A DNA stretch of 64,000 nt from Massilia aquatica (GTDB lineage: Bacteria > Pseudomonadota > Gammaproteobacteria > Burkholderiales > Burkholderiaceae_D), in assembly GCF_011682045.1 (NCBI RefSeq), contig NZ_VVIW01000002.1, positions 496,001-560,000 on the forward strand. Reading direction: 5' to 3'. A program made the position numbers and the translations under genes. Positions 35,097 to 43,826 of the stretch are shown one piece after another. A model generated the notes under the pieces. The model was not told the DNA's origin and made no database searches. It saw only the letters and a list, made by a program, of their open reading frames with translations. Each line of letters opens with the position of its first letter. Within the stretch, counting starts at the first letter, position 1.

Positions 35097-37358
35097 ATGA
35101 AGAAGCACATGTTGATGTTCGCACTGGCATTTGCCGCGACGACACAAGCGGCAGTCCCGCAACCCGTCAAGGCGGTCGCCCAGCCTGCCAAAGCCGGCGC
35201 CACGCCGCTCAAGCCGGTTGCCACGCAAACCCAGGCCGCCGTCTGGGCCGCCACGGTCTTCGGACGCCACCACTACAAAGTCACCCCGCTCGACGATGCG
35301 ATGTCGGAAAAGATTTTCGACCGCTACCTGAAATCGCTCGACAGCGACCGCCTGCATTTCCTGCAGAGCGATATCGACGCGTTCGACCCGATCCGCACCA
35401 GGCTCGACGACGCGATCAAGGCCGAGAACCTGGCCACGCCGTTTACCATGTACAGCCTGTACCAGCAGCGCTTCAACGAGCGTTTCGCGTATTCGCGTGA
35501 GCTGCTCAAAGGCAAATTCGACTTCACGGCCGACGAAACCTTCCAGATCGACCGCGAAAAAGCCGCCTGGCCGAAGAACATCGACGAAGCGCGCGACCTG
35601 TGGCGCAAGCGCGTCAAGAACGACTGGCTGCGCCTCAAATTGGCCGGTAAAGACGACAAGTCGATCCGCGAAACGCTGGACAAGCGCTACGAAAACTACG
35701 TCGGCCGCATGGGCAAGGTCGACAGCGAAGACGTGTTCATGACCTTCATGAACGCCTACGCCACCTCGATCGAGCCGCACACCAACTACCTCGGCCCGCG
35801 TTCGGCCGACAACTTCGCCATCGCCATGCGCCTCTCGCTCGACGGCATCGGCGCCGTGCTGCAGCAGCGCGAAGACTACACCGTGATCCGCGAAATCGTG
35901 GTCGGCAGCCCGGCCGGCATGTCCGGCAAGCTGAAGGTGGGCGACCGCATCGTCGGCGTGGCCCAGGCCGATTCTCCCGGCTTCACCGACGTGCTCGGCT
36001 GGCGCATCGACGATGTGGTCCAGCTGATCCGTGGTCCCAAGGAATCGGTGGTGCGCCTGAACGTGCTGCCGGTCGACGCCGGCACCGATGGCAAGACCGT
36101 CACGGTGGCGCTGGTGCGCAAGAAAATCAACATGGAAGAGCAGGCCGCCAAGAAAACCATCATCGAAGTCAAGGATGGCGGCGTCAAGCGCCGGGTCGGC
36201 GTGATTTCGCTGCCGACCTTCTACCTCGACTTCGAAGCGCGCCGCCGCGGCGACAAGGATTACAAGAGCGCCACGCGCGACGTGGCCCGCATCCTCGGCG
36301 AGCTCAAGAAAGAAAAAGTCGACAACGTGCTGATCGACCTGCGCAACAACGGCGGCGGCGCACTGGGCGAGGCGGTCGAGCTGACCGGCCTGTTCATCGA
36401 CAAGGGCCCGGTCGTGATGCAGCGCGGCGCCGACGGCGGCGTGGCGGTCGAGAGCGACACCCAGGCCGGCCTGGCGTGGGATGGCCCGATGGGCGTGCTG
36501 ATCAACCGTGGCTCGGCCTCGGCGTCCGAGATTTTTGCCGCCGCGATCCAGGATTACGGCCGTGGCCTGGTCTTGGGCGAGCCGAGCTTCGGCAAGGGCA
36601 CGGTCCAGACCCTGGTCAACCTCGACCGTGGCAACCCTGGCGAAAAAGCCCGCTACGGCGAGCTGAAGATGACCATCGCACAGTTCTTCCGCATCAACGG
36701 CGGAACCACGCAATTGCGCGGCGTTACGCCCGACATCAAGATGCCGGTTACCTCCGATCCGGAAGGCTTCGGTGAGTCGAGCTACGACAATGCCCTGCCA
36801 TGGGTGGCGATCAAGCCCGTGGCGTACACGCCGTCGGGCAATCTGAAGCAACTGATTACTCCGCTGCAAAAGCGCCACGAAACGCGCATCGCCAAGGACA
36901 AGGACTTCCAGTACTTGCAGGAAGACATGGCCGAGCTGCGTAAATTGCGTAAAGATAACGTGATTTCGCTGAACGAAGCGGTGCGCCGCAAGGAACGCGA
37001 TGCGCTGGAAGCCAAGGCCAAGCAGCGCGAAGCACGCCAGGTAGCGTTGCGCGCCGCCGTGACCGACGAGCCGGCCGACGTGACCGACGCCAAGGATGCG
37101 CGCAGCAAGCTGGCGCCGCCGCCCAAGACGGCCAAGGCGGCGACGTCCAAGCCGAACCGCCAGGACGACGGCTTGCAGGCCGACGAGCGCAATCTGGCAT
37201 CCGAACTGGCCGCCGAAAAAGCGGCCAAGGATGCCAAGGACGTGATGCTGCAGGAAGCGGCGCACATCCTCTCAGACGAAATCGAGATGCTCAAGGGCGA
37301 CACGCGCATGGCGGCGCGCCTGATGCCTTACCTGCCGGCGGTCAAAGCGGGTAACTGA
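35097..37358 (+). CDS. prc: Tail-specific/C-terminal processing protease, S41A
   Basis: 753 residues from ATG 35097 (GGAGAGA upstream). Signal peptide (about 1-19), an N-terminal TSP domain to about residue 240, a PDZ domain (GIGAVLQQREDYTVIREIV and GSPAGMSGKLKVGDRIVGV), and the S41 core with DLRNNGGGALGEAVELTGLF. The catalytic Ser lies in NRGSASASEIF and the Lys in FGKGTVQ. A C-terminal DUF3340-like helical region with Lys/Ala-rich linkers ends the chain. Periplasmic enzyme degrading proteins with exposed apolar C-termini and processing envelope proteins. A TAGAAT (35000-35005) may be its -10 box. Confidence 0.93.
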   Translation: MKKHMLMFALAFAATTQAAVPQPVKAVAQPAKAGATPLKPVATQTQAAVWAATVFGRHHYKVTPLDDAMSEKIFDRYLKSLDSDRLHFLQSDIDAFDPIRTRLDDAIKAENLATPFTMYSLYQQRFNERFAYSRELLKGKFDFTADETFQIDREKAAWPKNIDEARDLWRKRVKNDWLRLKLAGKDDKSIRETLDKRYENYVGRMGKVDSEDVFMTFMNAYATSIEPHTNYLGPRSADNFAIAMRLSLDGIGAVLQQREDYTVIREIVVGSPAGMSGKLKVGDRIVGVAQADSPGFTDVLGWRIDDVVQLIRGPKESVVRLNVLPVDAGTDGKTVTVALVRKKINMEEQAAKKTIIEVKDGGVKRRVGVISLPTFYLDFEARRRGDKDYKSATRDVARILGELKKEKVDNVLIDLRNNGGGALGEAVELTGLFIDKGPVVMQRGADGGVAVESDTQAGLAWDGPMGVLINRGSASASEIFAAAIQDYGRGLVLGEPSFGKGTVQTLVNLDRGNPGEKARYGELKMTIAQFFRINGGTTQLRGVTPDIKMPVTSDPEGFGESSYDNALPWVAIKPVAYTPSGNLKQLITPLQKRHETRIAKDKDFQYLQEDMAELRKLRKDNVISLNEAVRRKERDALEAKAKQREARQVALRAAVTDEPADVTDAKDARSKLAPPPKTAKAATSKPNRQDDGLQADERNLASELAAEKAAKDAKDVMLQEAAHILSDEIEMLKGDTRMAARLMPYLPAVKAGN

Positions 37359-37377
37359 GCAGGAACGCGGTAATCAC

Positions 37378-37412
37378 CGACAACGGGGCCTTTGCGGGCC
37401 CCGTTGTCGTTT
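37378..37412 (+). terminator. Intrinsic terminator after prc
   Basis: A perfect 13-bp stem CGACAACGGGGCC (37378-37390) / GGCCCCGTTGTCG (37397-37409) has a 6-nt loop and a short T-rich tail, 19 nt after the prc stop. Confidence 0.85.
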
Positions 37413-37629
37413 CCGTTCACGTCAAAAGTCAACTGTGCGCCGGACTGCGTATTCCAGTAAGTGGCATGCTGCATCATATTGTGGCAATATGTTCCCGCGA
37501 CAGGTTAAGTTTTCAAGCAGAGCCTTCTGTGGCTGTTCAACTCGCCATGGCAAGCACCTGCACGTGGTTTGTTTAGCACCGAGGGTGGTTGGCGCCACGC
37601 CGTTTACGTCAAACAGATGTCTTTGAAAA

Positions 37630-38361
37630 TCAATTCGCATTCTGATTAGATCGCTCACGAGATATCCGAAGCCAATCGGCGAACCAGCTTGCGAGGTCGG
37701 TAGCCACAAAATAGGTCATGGCCACCGACCCCCATCGACCTACCCCCTCATCATGCAGCAATCCCCTAGCTGTGAGCTCTGAACATGCCATACGCAGCGC
37801 AACAACTGAATATTGACTTCCGAGCTCGTTAATAAGCGGCGCAGCCAAACCGTCCAGCAATGATTGTTCAGGATGAGTCTTTAACGCGAAAACTCGCATC
37901 CCCGAAAATGCTTCAGTACCCACGGGTGCCGCCAAACCTGCATTTAATATGCTCAAATGAATATCTTCAAGATCGCCCAATAGGCGCGTTGCCATATCTG
38001 CGTCAGCCCAAGGACGAGCAGCTGAGAGTTGGGTCGCGACGATCTCCGCGAATCGTTGAGATTTTTCAGCTGTCCGTGCTCTTGTAGCCTTATCCAAACA
38101 GGTGATCATAAAATCGAAGAACTCGTCACTTCCTAAATCTACTTGAATTGTTTCAACCAGAAGTAGTCGCGAGTGCAGTTGGCCGATGAACCGATCGAGT
38201 CGCGCGAGCTGGAGTCGAGACCCCCGGCCCGAAAGGATCGTATCTATTGCTCCGCCAACAAATGGAATAAGCTGAGCTCCGGCGCGCAATATATCCATTG
38301 AAGCGTAACGCTCTGAGGCATTATCTACCGCTGCCTTCACTGCATTGTAGTTAATGGTCAT
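37630..38361 (-). CDS. Unknown protein with N-terminal hydrophobic segment, accessory region
   Basis: 243 residues. The one hydrophobic segment near residues 25-45 (GAQLIPFVGGAIDTILSG) is Gly-rich and could insert in a membrane. Next is a helical region (RLDRFIGQLHSRLLLVE) and then FAEIVATQLSAARPWADAD. The C-terminal part SVVALRMACSELTARGLLHDE resembles a winged helix. No family recognised; the layout loosely recalls Abi-alpha (DUF4393) type proteins, which is only a guess. Codon use is more AT-rich than the surroundings. The stretch 37413-37629 before it has no gene. Confidence 0.5.
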   Translation of the reverse strand: MTINYNAVKAAVDNASERYASMDILRAGAQLIPFVGGAIDTILSGRGSRLQLARLDRFIGQLHSRLLLVETIQVDLGSDEFFDFMITCLDKATRARTAEKSQRFAEIVATQLSAARPWADADMATRLLGDLEDIHLSILNAGLAAPVGTEAFSGMRVFALKTHPEQSLLDGLAAPLINELGSQYSVVALRMACSELTARGLLHDEGVGRWGSVAMTYFVATDLASWFADWLRISRERSNQNAN

Positions 38362-38404
38362 TCAGTTTCTTTCATCAAAACTCGTCTCAGTGGGAGGAGA
38401 AAAC

Positions 38405-38572
38405 ATGAGCACGTCGGTGATCTGGTGTAAATATGCGTTGAAGAATAAGATGTTTCTATGTCTCAACAATGAGAATTTGCTTAGTTATATTGGCCCTGCA
38501 TATAGCGGCTTTGGTCCGCCGATGAGCGAAAATAATTCGGCAACTTTGCAGCCACCTTTGTTTGTGATGTAA
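38405..38572 (+). CDS. Small ORF with strong ribosome binding site
   Basis: 55 residues. GGGAGGAG lies 5-7 nt before the ATG, among the best Shine-Dalgarno sequences in the window. The product MSTSVIWCKYALKN... has no recognisable motif. Divergent to the unknown gene at 37630-38361 and overlapping, antisense, the ORF at 38485-38715, so the two are unlikely to be equally real. Could be a leader or antitoxin-like peptide; unproven. Confidence 0.35.
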   Translation: MSTSVIWCKYALKNKMFLCLNNENLLSYIGPAYSGFGPPMSENNSATLQPPLFVM

Positions 38573-38715
38573 CACAAGGTTAACAGATGTTCATGTCTGG
38601 CTTCACGGCATGGTTCCAATGTGTATTCAAACATATGTGTATTAATAGCGTCCTGATATACTTGGGTATGCGGATTGCGCATGTCCAGTCGATACTGAAT
38701 TACGAACTTCTTCAC
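38485..38715 (-). CDS. Small hypothetical ORF
   Basis: 76 residues from GTG 38715, with AGAAGG about 6 nt upstream. Product VKKFVIQYRLDMRNPHTQVY... contains a Cys/His-bearing middle (EPCREARHEHLLTLCY). No family recognised. Lies in the AT-richer patch and overlaps the plus-strand small ORF by 88 nt. Confidence 0.35.
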   Translation of the reverse strand: MKKFVIQYRLDMRNPHTQVYQDAINTHMFEYTLEPCREARHEHLLTLCYITNKGGCKVAELFSLIGGPKPLYAGPI

Positions 38716-38965
38716 GTCTGCCTTCTTTGATGGCGAGTGTGCAAACAGGGAAAATTTAGAAATGTTCCAAGCCTAATTCCGTGGATCGCCATGACAGACG
38801 AGAAAAGGGGAATCGAGTGCCTATGCCATGTCGACAGATTTTGCGGGGCGTACAGCCAGAAACGCTATACGCCTCGGTTTAGCAAATATCGGCTACCGCA
38901 TAATATTGATTTTTCGACGTTTCGCAATCCGCGTTTGCTTAGTTTATCTTGCAGACAACCGGTGC

Positions 38966-39358
38966 TTACTTGGGACGGTGCAGTGCGCAGAGCTTATTGC
39001 CGTCCGGATCGCGTACATACGACAAGTAGACGGAGCCCATGTCGCTTTCACGCAGGCCCGGCGGGCCTTCGCACGATACGCCGCCATGCGCCACCGCAAC
39101 ATCGTGAAATTGCGTTACCTGTTCCGGCGAGTTGCATTTGAAGCCGATGGTCGCGCCGTTGGCGCAGGTCGCCTGTTCGCCATTGATCGGTTCGGTGACG
39201 CAAAACGTGTTTCCTTCATGCCGATAGAACAGGCGGGTGTGACCGGAACCGGCCACGTTGCGGATCGGCTCGCCGGCCCCGAGCATGCCGAGCAGCGCGT
39301 CGTAGAAACGCTTCGAGCGCTCGATGTCGTTTGAACCGACCATGATGTGATTGAACAT
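38966..39358 (-). CDS. VOC family protein (glyoxalase/bleomycin-resistance fold)
   Basis: 130 residues from ATG 39358 (AAGGAG upstream). The single vicinal-oxygen-chelate domain begins FNHIMVGSNDIERSKRFYD and ends YVRDPDGNKLCALH. Potential metal ligands are His3 and the Glu/His of the later strands. Such small dimers include glyoxalases, dioxygenases and antibiotic-binding proteins; the specific activity is not evident. The gene sits at the right edge of the AT-rich patch; its own codon use is GC-rich like the chromosome. Confidence 0.8.
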   Translation of the reverse strand: MFNHIMVGSNDIERSKRFYDALLGMLGAGEPIRNVAGSGHTRLFYRHEGNTFCVTEPINGEQATCANGATIGFKCNSPEQVTQFHDVAVAHGGVSCEGPPGLRESDMGSVYLSYVRDPDGNKLCALHRPK

Positions 39359-39765
39359 ATTCTTCTCCTTTAAGCCTGCGCATGTAGCCGGGCTGATGTT
39401 GGTGTTGCTTGAAAGTAGACGACGGGCGACCACCGGCCGATCATAGGTTCGCGTCATCGCTTGGAAAAAGCTCGTCGATCATAACGGTATACCGGTCTGA
39501 CGTGGCGTCAAGATAGTCGAATTTGTATTTCATTTGCAAAAATAATGGAGCCGAAAGTTCAGGCGACGGCGAAACGTTTTGCAGAGCATTTGGTAGGTGC
39601 GATATTGGCGAAATCCGGCACGCCATTCAAGCTTACGATCATTTGGCTCCTTTCTCTTAGGCGCCTTTCTTGCGTACTGCTGCACGAAGCGGCCTGCCTC
39701 CCCGGAGAGTTGCGTTTTTTTCTATTTGAAAGCATGCGAAAAAGTCCTTACCCTTATATTTACTG
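39359..39765. other. 407-bp AT-rich spacer without a recognisable gene
   Basis: Short overlapping frames exist on both strands, but none has a family motif or a good ribosome binding site. Composition is close to that of 37413-38960, so it is probably the right end of the same accessory patch. Confidence 0.5.
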
Positions 39766-40230
39766 TCATGACAGGTCCGAATTCTGCGCTTGCTGGTCCA
39801 CCCCGCGCGCCACGCACAACTGATCAAACCGCTGCGCCAGGTCGGCCAGCACCACATTCCCCAAGCTCTCAATCAGGATCGCCTCGGCCCGTTGCAGCGC
39901 GTCGCCGAGCGCCTGGTTGACCACCTTTTCGACCGCGCAGTCGGGATGCTGGTTATCGACGCCAATGGCGAACAAATGCGGCCCGCCAACCGCGCGATGA
40001 ATATCGAGCAAAGTCACTTCGCGCAAATCGCAGGCCATGGTCCAGCCCCCATGCTTGCCCGCGCCCGACCGCACATACCCGGCCTCGCGCAAGCCGGCCA
40101 AAGTGCGCCGCACCACCACCGGATTTGTATCGAGCATGTTAGCGATGTGTTCCGATGTCATCGGTCCGTCGTGCCTGGCCATGTGCAGCAGCACATGGAG
40201 CACGCGGGAAAGGCGGCTGTCTGTTCTCAT
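39766..40230 (-). CDS. Rrf2 family transcriptional regulator (YwnA-like)
   Basis: 154 residues from ATG 40230. Winged helix RLSRVLHVLLHMARHDGPMTSEHIANML with VVVRRTLAGLREAGYV, then GAGKHGGWTMACDLREVTLLDIHRAVG, the Rrf2 signature. The IscR-type Cys cluster is not complete (isolated Cys in DCAVE and LCVARG), so it resembles the non-FeS YwnA branch. Divergent from the acyl-CoA dehydrogenase operon, 168 nt away; whether it controls it is unknown. Confidence 0.82.
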   Translation of the reverse strand: MRTDSRLSRVLHVLLHMARHDGPMTSEHIANMLDTNPVVVRRTLAGLREAGYVRSGAGKHGGWTMACDLREVTLLDIHRAVGGPHLFAIGVDNQHPDCAVEKVVNQALGDALQRAEAILIESLGNVVLADLAQRFDQLCVARGVDQQAQNSDLS

Positions 40231-40354
40231 TGAAGGTCGCGATAAAAGGGTATCCGGACCCACAGTTTACCGCCTCTAGAGACTCCCCGTGCGCCCCGGT
40301 TCACCCCCGCAAAAGCCATCTTCCCCGCCCGAATTTTTGATGTACAATCATTGT

Positions 40355-40366
40355 GAACGGTCGTGC
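40355..40366. promoter_or_regulatory. GAACGGTCGTGC operator-like site
   Basis: Near-palindrome GWACG-NN-CGTWC type sequence 33 nt before the acyl-CoA dehydrogenase start. A matching GAACGGTCGTAC stands at 54156-54167 before the other acyl-CoA dehydrogenase operon. TetR-family regulators of fatty-acid genes bind sites of this kind; no such regulator is encoded in the window. Confidence 0.5.
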
Positions 40367-40398
40367 TATTTTTTGACGATAATAACAAAGGAGACTGT

Positions 40399-41589
40399 AT
40401 GGACCTGAACTATACGAGCGAGGACCTGGCGTTCCGCGACCAGGCGCGCGCCTTCCTCGACGCCAATCTGCCGGCCGACCTCCAGCAAAAGGTGCGCAAG
40501 CACCTGCGCATGTCGAAGGACGATTACGTGCGCTGGCACCGCATCCTCGCCCAGCAGGGCTGGGTGGCGCCGGGCTGGCCGGCCGAATTCGGCGGCCCTG
40601 GCTGGAGCGCCGTGCAGCGCCACATCTGGGACGAGGAATGCGCGCGCGCCGGCACGCCGCCGATCCTGCCCTTCGGCGTGAACATGGTGGCCCCGGTCAT
40701 CATGGCCTTCGGCAGCGACGAACAGAAAGCCCACTTCCTGCCGCGCATCCTCTCGTGCGAAGACTGGTGGTGCCAGGGCTATTCGGAACCGGGCGCCGGC
40801 TCCGACCTCGCCTCGCTCAAGACCACCGCCGAGCGCGATGGCGACGTATATGTCGTCAACGGCCAGAAAACCTGGACCACGCTGGCCCAGCATGCCGACA
40901 TGATCTTCTGCCTGGTGCGTACCGACAGCGGCGTGCGCAAGCAGGAAGGCATCTCTTTCCTGCTGATCGACATGCACAGCCCCGGCGTGACGGTGCGTCC
41001 GATCATCATGCTCGACGAAGACCACGAAGTGAACGAAGTGTTCTTCGATAACGTGCGCGTGCCGGTGCAGAACCTGGTCGGCAAAGAGAACAAGGGCTGG
41101 ACCTACGCCAAATACCTGCTCGGCCACGAACGTACGGGCATCGCTGCGGTCGGCCGCTCCAAGCGCGAACTGGCCACGCTCAAGCGCATCGCCGCCTCGC
41201 GCAACAAGAACGGCAAGCCGCTGATCGAGGACCCGCTGTTCGCCGCCAAGGTAGCCACGCTGGAAATCGAACTGATGGCGCTCGAGATGACCGTCATGCG
41301 CGTGCTCGCGCAGGAGCACAAGGCGCCCGGACCGGAAGCGTCGGTGCTCAAGGTGCGCGGCACCGAAATCCAGCAGACCCTCACCGAACTGATGGTCGAA
41401 GCGGTCGGCCCGATGGCGCTGCCGTTCGACCCGGCCTACCTCGAATCGGAGACGCCGCACAGCGTGTTCGACGATGACGATGCCGCGCCGCTGGCCTCGC
41501 ACTATTTCAATTTTCGCAAGACCTCCATCTATGGCGGCTCGAACGAGATTCAACGCAATATCATCACCCAGATGATCCTGGGCCTGTGA
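40399..41589 (+). CDS. Acyl-CoA dehydrogenase
   Basis: 396 residues from ATG 40399 (AAAGGAGA upstream). Starts MDLNYTSEDLAFRDQARAFL. FAD/substrate motifs YSEPGAGSDLASLKT near residue 135, then QKTWTTLAQHADMIFCLVRT, and the C-terminal YGGSNEIQRNIITQMILGL. It oxidises an acyl-CoA to the enoyl-CoA, passing electrons to ETF. First gene of a four-gene operon with a second dehydrogenase and two MaoC-type hydratases; acyl specificity unknown. Confidence 0.9.
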   Translation: MDLNYTSEDLAFRDQARAFLDANLPADLQQKVRKHLRMSKDDYVRWHRILAQQGWVAPGWPAEFGGPGWSAVQRHIWDEECARAGTPPILPFGVNMVAPVIMAFGSDEQKAHFLPRILSCEDWWCQGYSEPGAGSDLASLKTTAERDGDVYVVNGQKTWTTLAQHADMIFCLVRTDSGVRKQEGISFLLIDMHSPGVTVRPIIMLDEDHEVNEVFFDNVRVPVQNLVGKENKGWTYAKYLLGHERTGIAAVGRSKRELATLKRIAASRNKNGKPLIEDPLFAAKVATLEIELMALEMTVMRVLAQEHKAPGPEASVLKVRGTEIQQTLTELMVEAVGPMALPFDPAYLESETPHSVFDDDDAAPLASHYFNFRKTSIYGGSNEIQRNIITQMILGL

Positions 41590-41599
41590 GGGACTGAAC

Positions 41600-42745
41600 A
41601 TGGATTTCAACTTCAAGGAAGAACAGCTGGCCTTCGCGGACGCCCTCAAGCGCTGGGTGACCAAGGATTACAGCTTCGAGGCGCGCAAGAAGATCGTTCA
41701 TTCGGACGCCGGCACGTCAAGCGCGGCGTGGGCCGCGCTGGCTGAACTGGGCATGCTGGCGCTGCCGGTGCCGGAAGAGCAGGGCGGCTTCAATGGCACG
41801 GCGGTCGACATGTTCGTCGTCATGCAGGAGCTCGGGCGCGGCCTGGTGGTCGAGCCGTATTTCGCCACCGTGCTCGGTGCGCATTTCCTGGCATTGGGCG
41901 GCAAGCATCCCGAGCTGCTGGCGCAAGTGGCCGGCGGCGAACTCAAACTGGCCTGCGCACTGGCCGAACAGCAGGCGCGCCATGACCTGTCGGACATTGC
42001 CACCACCGCCGTCGCCAATGCCGGCGGCTATGTCCTCAATGGCCGCAAGAGCGTCGTCGTCCACGGCGGCCAGGCCGGCAGCCTGATCGTCTCGGCGCGC
42101 AGCGGCGGCGCCCAGCGCGGCGTCGATGGCGTGTCGCTGTTCCTGGTGCCGGCCAATGCGCCCGGCGTGACCGTGCGCGATTACCGCACCCTCGATGGCC
42201 AGCGCGCCGCCGACATTAGCTTCGCCAATGTCCAGGTCGCGCTTGAAAACCTGATCGGCCCCGAAGGCCAGGGCTGGGACCTGCTCGACGCCGGCGCCGA
42301 CTACGGCGCGGGCCTTTTGTGCGCCGAAGCCCTGGGCGCGATGGAAGCCATTTTTGCGGCCACGCTCGACTACCTCAAGACGCGCACCCAGTTCGGCGCG
42401 CCGATCGGCAAATTCCAGGCGCTCCAGCACCGCATGGCCGACATGTACATCCACCTCGAACAGGCGCGCTCGATGGCGCTGCTGGCCGCGGTGCGCCTGG
42501 CGTCCTCCGATGTGGAAGAACGCCGCCGCACCGTCTCGGCGGCCAAGTTCCGCGTCGGCCAGGCCCTGAAATTCGTCGGCCAGCAGGCGGTCCAGCTGCA
42601 CGGCGGCATGGGCGTGACCGACGAACTGCCGGCTGCGCACCATTTCAAGCGCCTGACCATGATCGAGCTGTCGCTGGGCGACTCCGACCACCACCTGCAG
42701 CGCTTCATCGCGCAGCCGGGCTTCGCGCAAGGCGACATCGCATGA
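41600..42745 (+). CDS. Acyl-CoA dehydrogenase, second subunit/paralogue
   Basis: 381 residues, start 10 nt after the first dehydrogenase, GAGGGAC upstream. Divergent member of the same family: it keeps the overall fold (TRTQFGAPIGKFQALQHRMADM, QLHGGMGVTDELPAAHHFKRL) but the middle FAD loop is weaker than in the first gene. Pairs like this often form heteromeric (alpha2beta2) acyl-CoA dehydrogenases in steroid or branched-acid catabolism, so a joint complex with the upstream product is plausible. Its stop overlaps the next start (ATGA). Confidence 0.87.
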   Translation: MDFNFKEEQLAFADALKRWVTKDYSFEARKKIVHSDAGTSSAAWAALAELGMLALPVPEEQGGFNGTAVDMFVVMQELGRGLVVEPYFATVLGAHFLALGGKHPELLAQVAGGELKLACALAEQQARHDLSDIATTAVANAGGYVLNGRKSVVVHGGQAGSLIVSARSGGAQRGVDGVSLFLVPANAPGVTVRDYRTLDGQRAADISFANVQVALENLIGPEGQGWDLLDAGADYGAGLLCAEALGAMEAIFAATLDYLKTRTQFGAPIGKFQALQHRMADMYIHLEQARSMALLAAVRLASSDVEERRRTVSAAKFRVGQALKFVGQQAVQLHGGMGVTDELPAAHHFKRLTMIELSLGDSDHHLQRFIAQPGFAQGDIA

Positions 42746-43212
42746 AACAGAGCACATGGTTTTTCGAAGACTTTCACGTCGGCCAGGAGATCGTGGTCGG
42801 CACCCGCACGGTGACGGAAGAAGAAATCATCGCCTTCGCCACCCAGTTCGACCCGCAGCCTTTCCACGTCGACCATGACGCGGCCGCAGCGTCGATCTTC
42901 GGCAGCGTGATCGCCAGCGGCTGGCACACCTGCAGCATGATGATGCGCATGGTGGTCGACAGTGTGCTGGGCAGCTCGTCGAGCATGGGCTCACCGGGCC
43001 TGGACAAGGTACGCTGGCTGCAACCGGTGCGCCCCGGCGACACCTTGACGGTCACCTACATCACCACGCAAGTGAAGCCCTCGGCCTCGCGCCCCGATCG
43101 CGGCGTGGTGTGGTCGACCTGGCAGGCCGCCAACCAGCACGGCGAGGTAGTCTGCACCATCGAAGGCATGGGCATGTTCGGGCGCCGCCCGCAGGAGAAC
43201 AAGGATGCGTGA
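42742..43212 (+). CDS. MaoC-like dehydratase (hot-dog fold)
   Basis: 156 residues, start overlapping the preceding stop by 4 nt. Hydratase-2 motif FDPQPFHVDHDAA with catalytic Asp and His, then GSVIASGWHTCSMMMRM. It would hydrate the enoyl-CoA made by the dehydrogenases. The downstream MaoC gene overlaps by 8 nt; the two could form a heterodimer, as MaoC-like pairs do elsewhere. Confidence 0.87.
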   Translation: MKQSTWFFEDFHVGQEIVVGTRTVTEEEIIAFATQFDPQPFHVDHDAAAASIFGSVIASGWHTCSMMMRMVVDSVLGSSSSMGSPGLDKVRWLQPVRPGDTLTVTYITTQVKPSASRPDRGVVWSTWQAANQHGEVVCTIEGMGMFGRRPQENKDA

Positions 43213-43660
43213 ATTTTCCAGCCTGGCCGGGATGCAGGCGCTGGTGGGGCAGGAGCTGGCGGTGTCGGAATGGGTCGAGATCACCCAGGAACGCGTCAAC
43301 ATCTTTGCCGACGCCACCGACGACCATCAGTGGATCCACCTCGACCTGGAACGCTGCGCGCGCGAGTCGCCCTTTGGCGGCCCGGTGGCGCATGGCTTCC
43401 TGACTTTGTCGCTCATTTCCGGCCTGTTCGCCAGGGCGCTGCGCATGGTCGACGCCAAGATGGTGGTCAACTATGGCCTGAACAAGGTGCGCTTTCCGGC
43501 CCCGGTGCCGGTCGGCAGCCGCGTGCGCGCGCGCCTGACCTTGCAGCAGGTCGAACCGGTGGACGGCGGCGCGCAGCTTGAATGGAGCGTCATCGTCGAG
43601 CGCGAGGGCGGCGCCAGGCCGGTCTGCGTGGCCGAACTGCTGGTGCGGCGCTACCCTTGA
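43205..43660 (+). CDS. MaoC family dehydratase, second member
   Basis: 151 residues, overlapping the first MaoC gene by 8 nt. Motif FADATDDHQWIHLDLERC, then GGPVAHGFLTLSLISGLF, a complete hydratase-2 active site (Asp...His). Belongs to the NodN/MaoC group. Last gene of the acyl-CoA operon; 43661-43826 has no gene. Confidence 0.88.
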   Translation: MREFSSLAGMQALVGQELAVSEWVEITQERVNIFADATDDHQWIHLDLERCARESPFGGPVAHGFLTLSLISGLFARALRMVDAKMVVNYGLNKVRFPAPVPVGSRVRARLTLQQVEPVDGGAQLEWSVIVEREGGARPVCVAELLVRRYP

Positions 43661-43826
43661 TTTCGCGCTGATGCACCCGGCGGGGCCGCCCGCTCCCGCC
43701 TACACCGATCCCACCGGCATCGCACCTAGCAAGACGCATGGGCCGCTCCCGGCCATCATTCGACTAGTATGAACTGACGGGTAACTTATCGTCGTTCAGT
43801 GGTGCGCTCATCAGCCAGGAGTCCGG

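Noticed and set aside
34905-37265. 786-codon minus-strand ORF opposite prc
   Set aside because: The plus strand encodes a complete S41 protease with catalytic motifs; the antisense product shows no domain.
39441-39626. Small minus-strand ORF in the AT-rich spacer
   Set aside because: No ribosome binding site at any of its start codons and no recognisable sequence; insufficient support.
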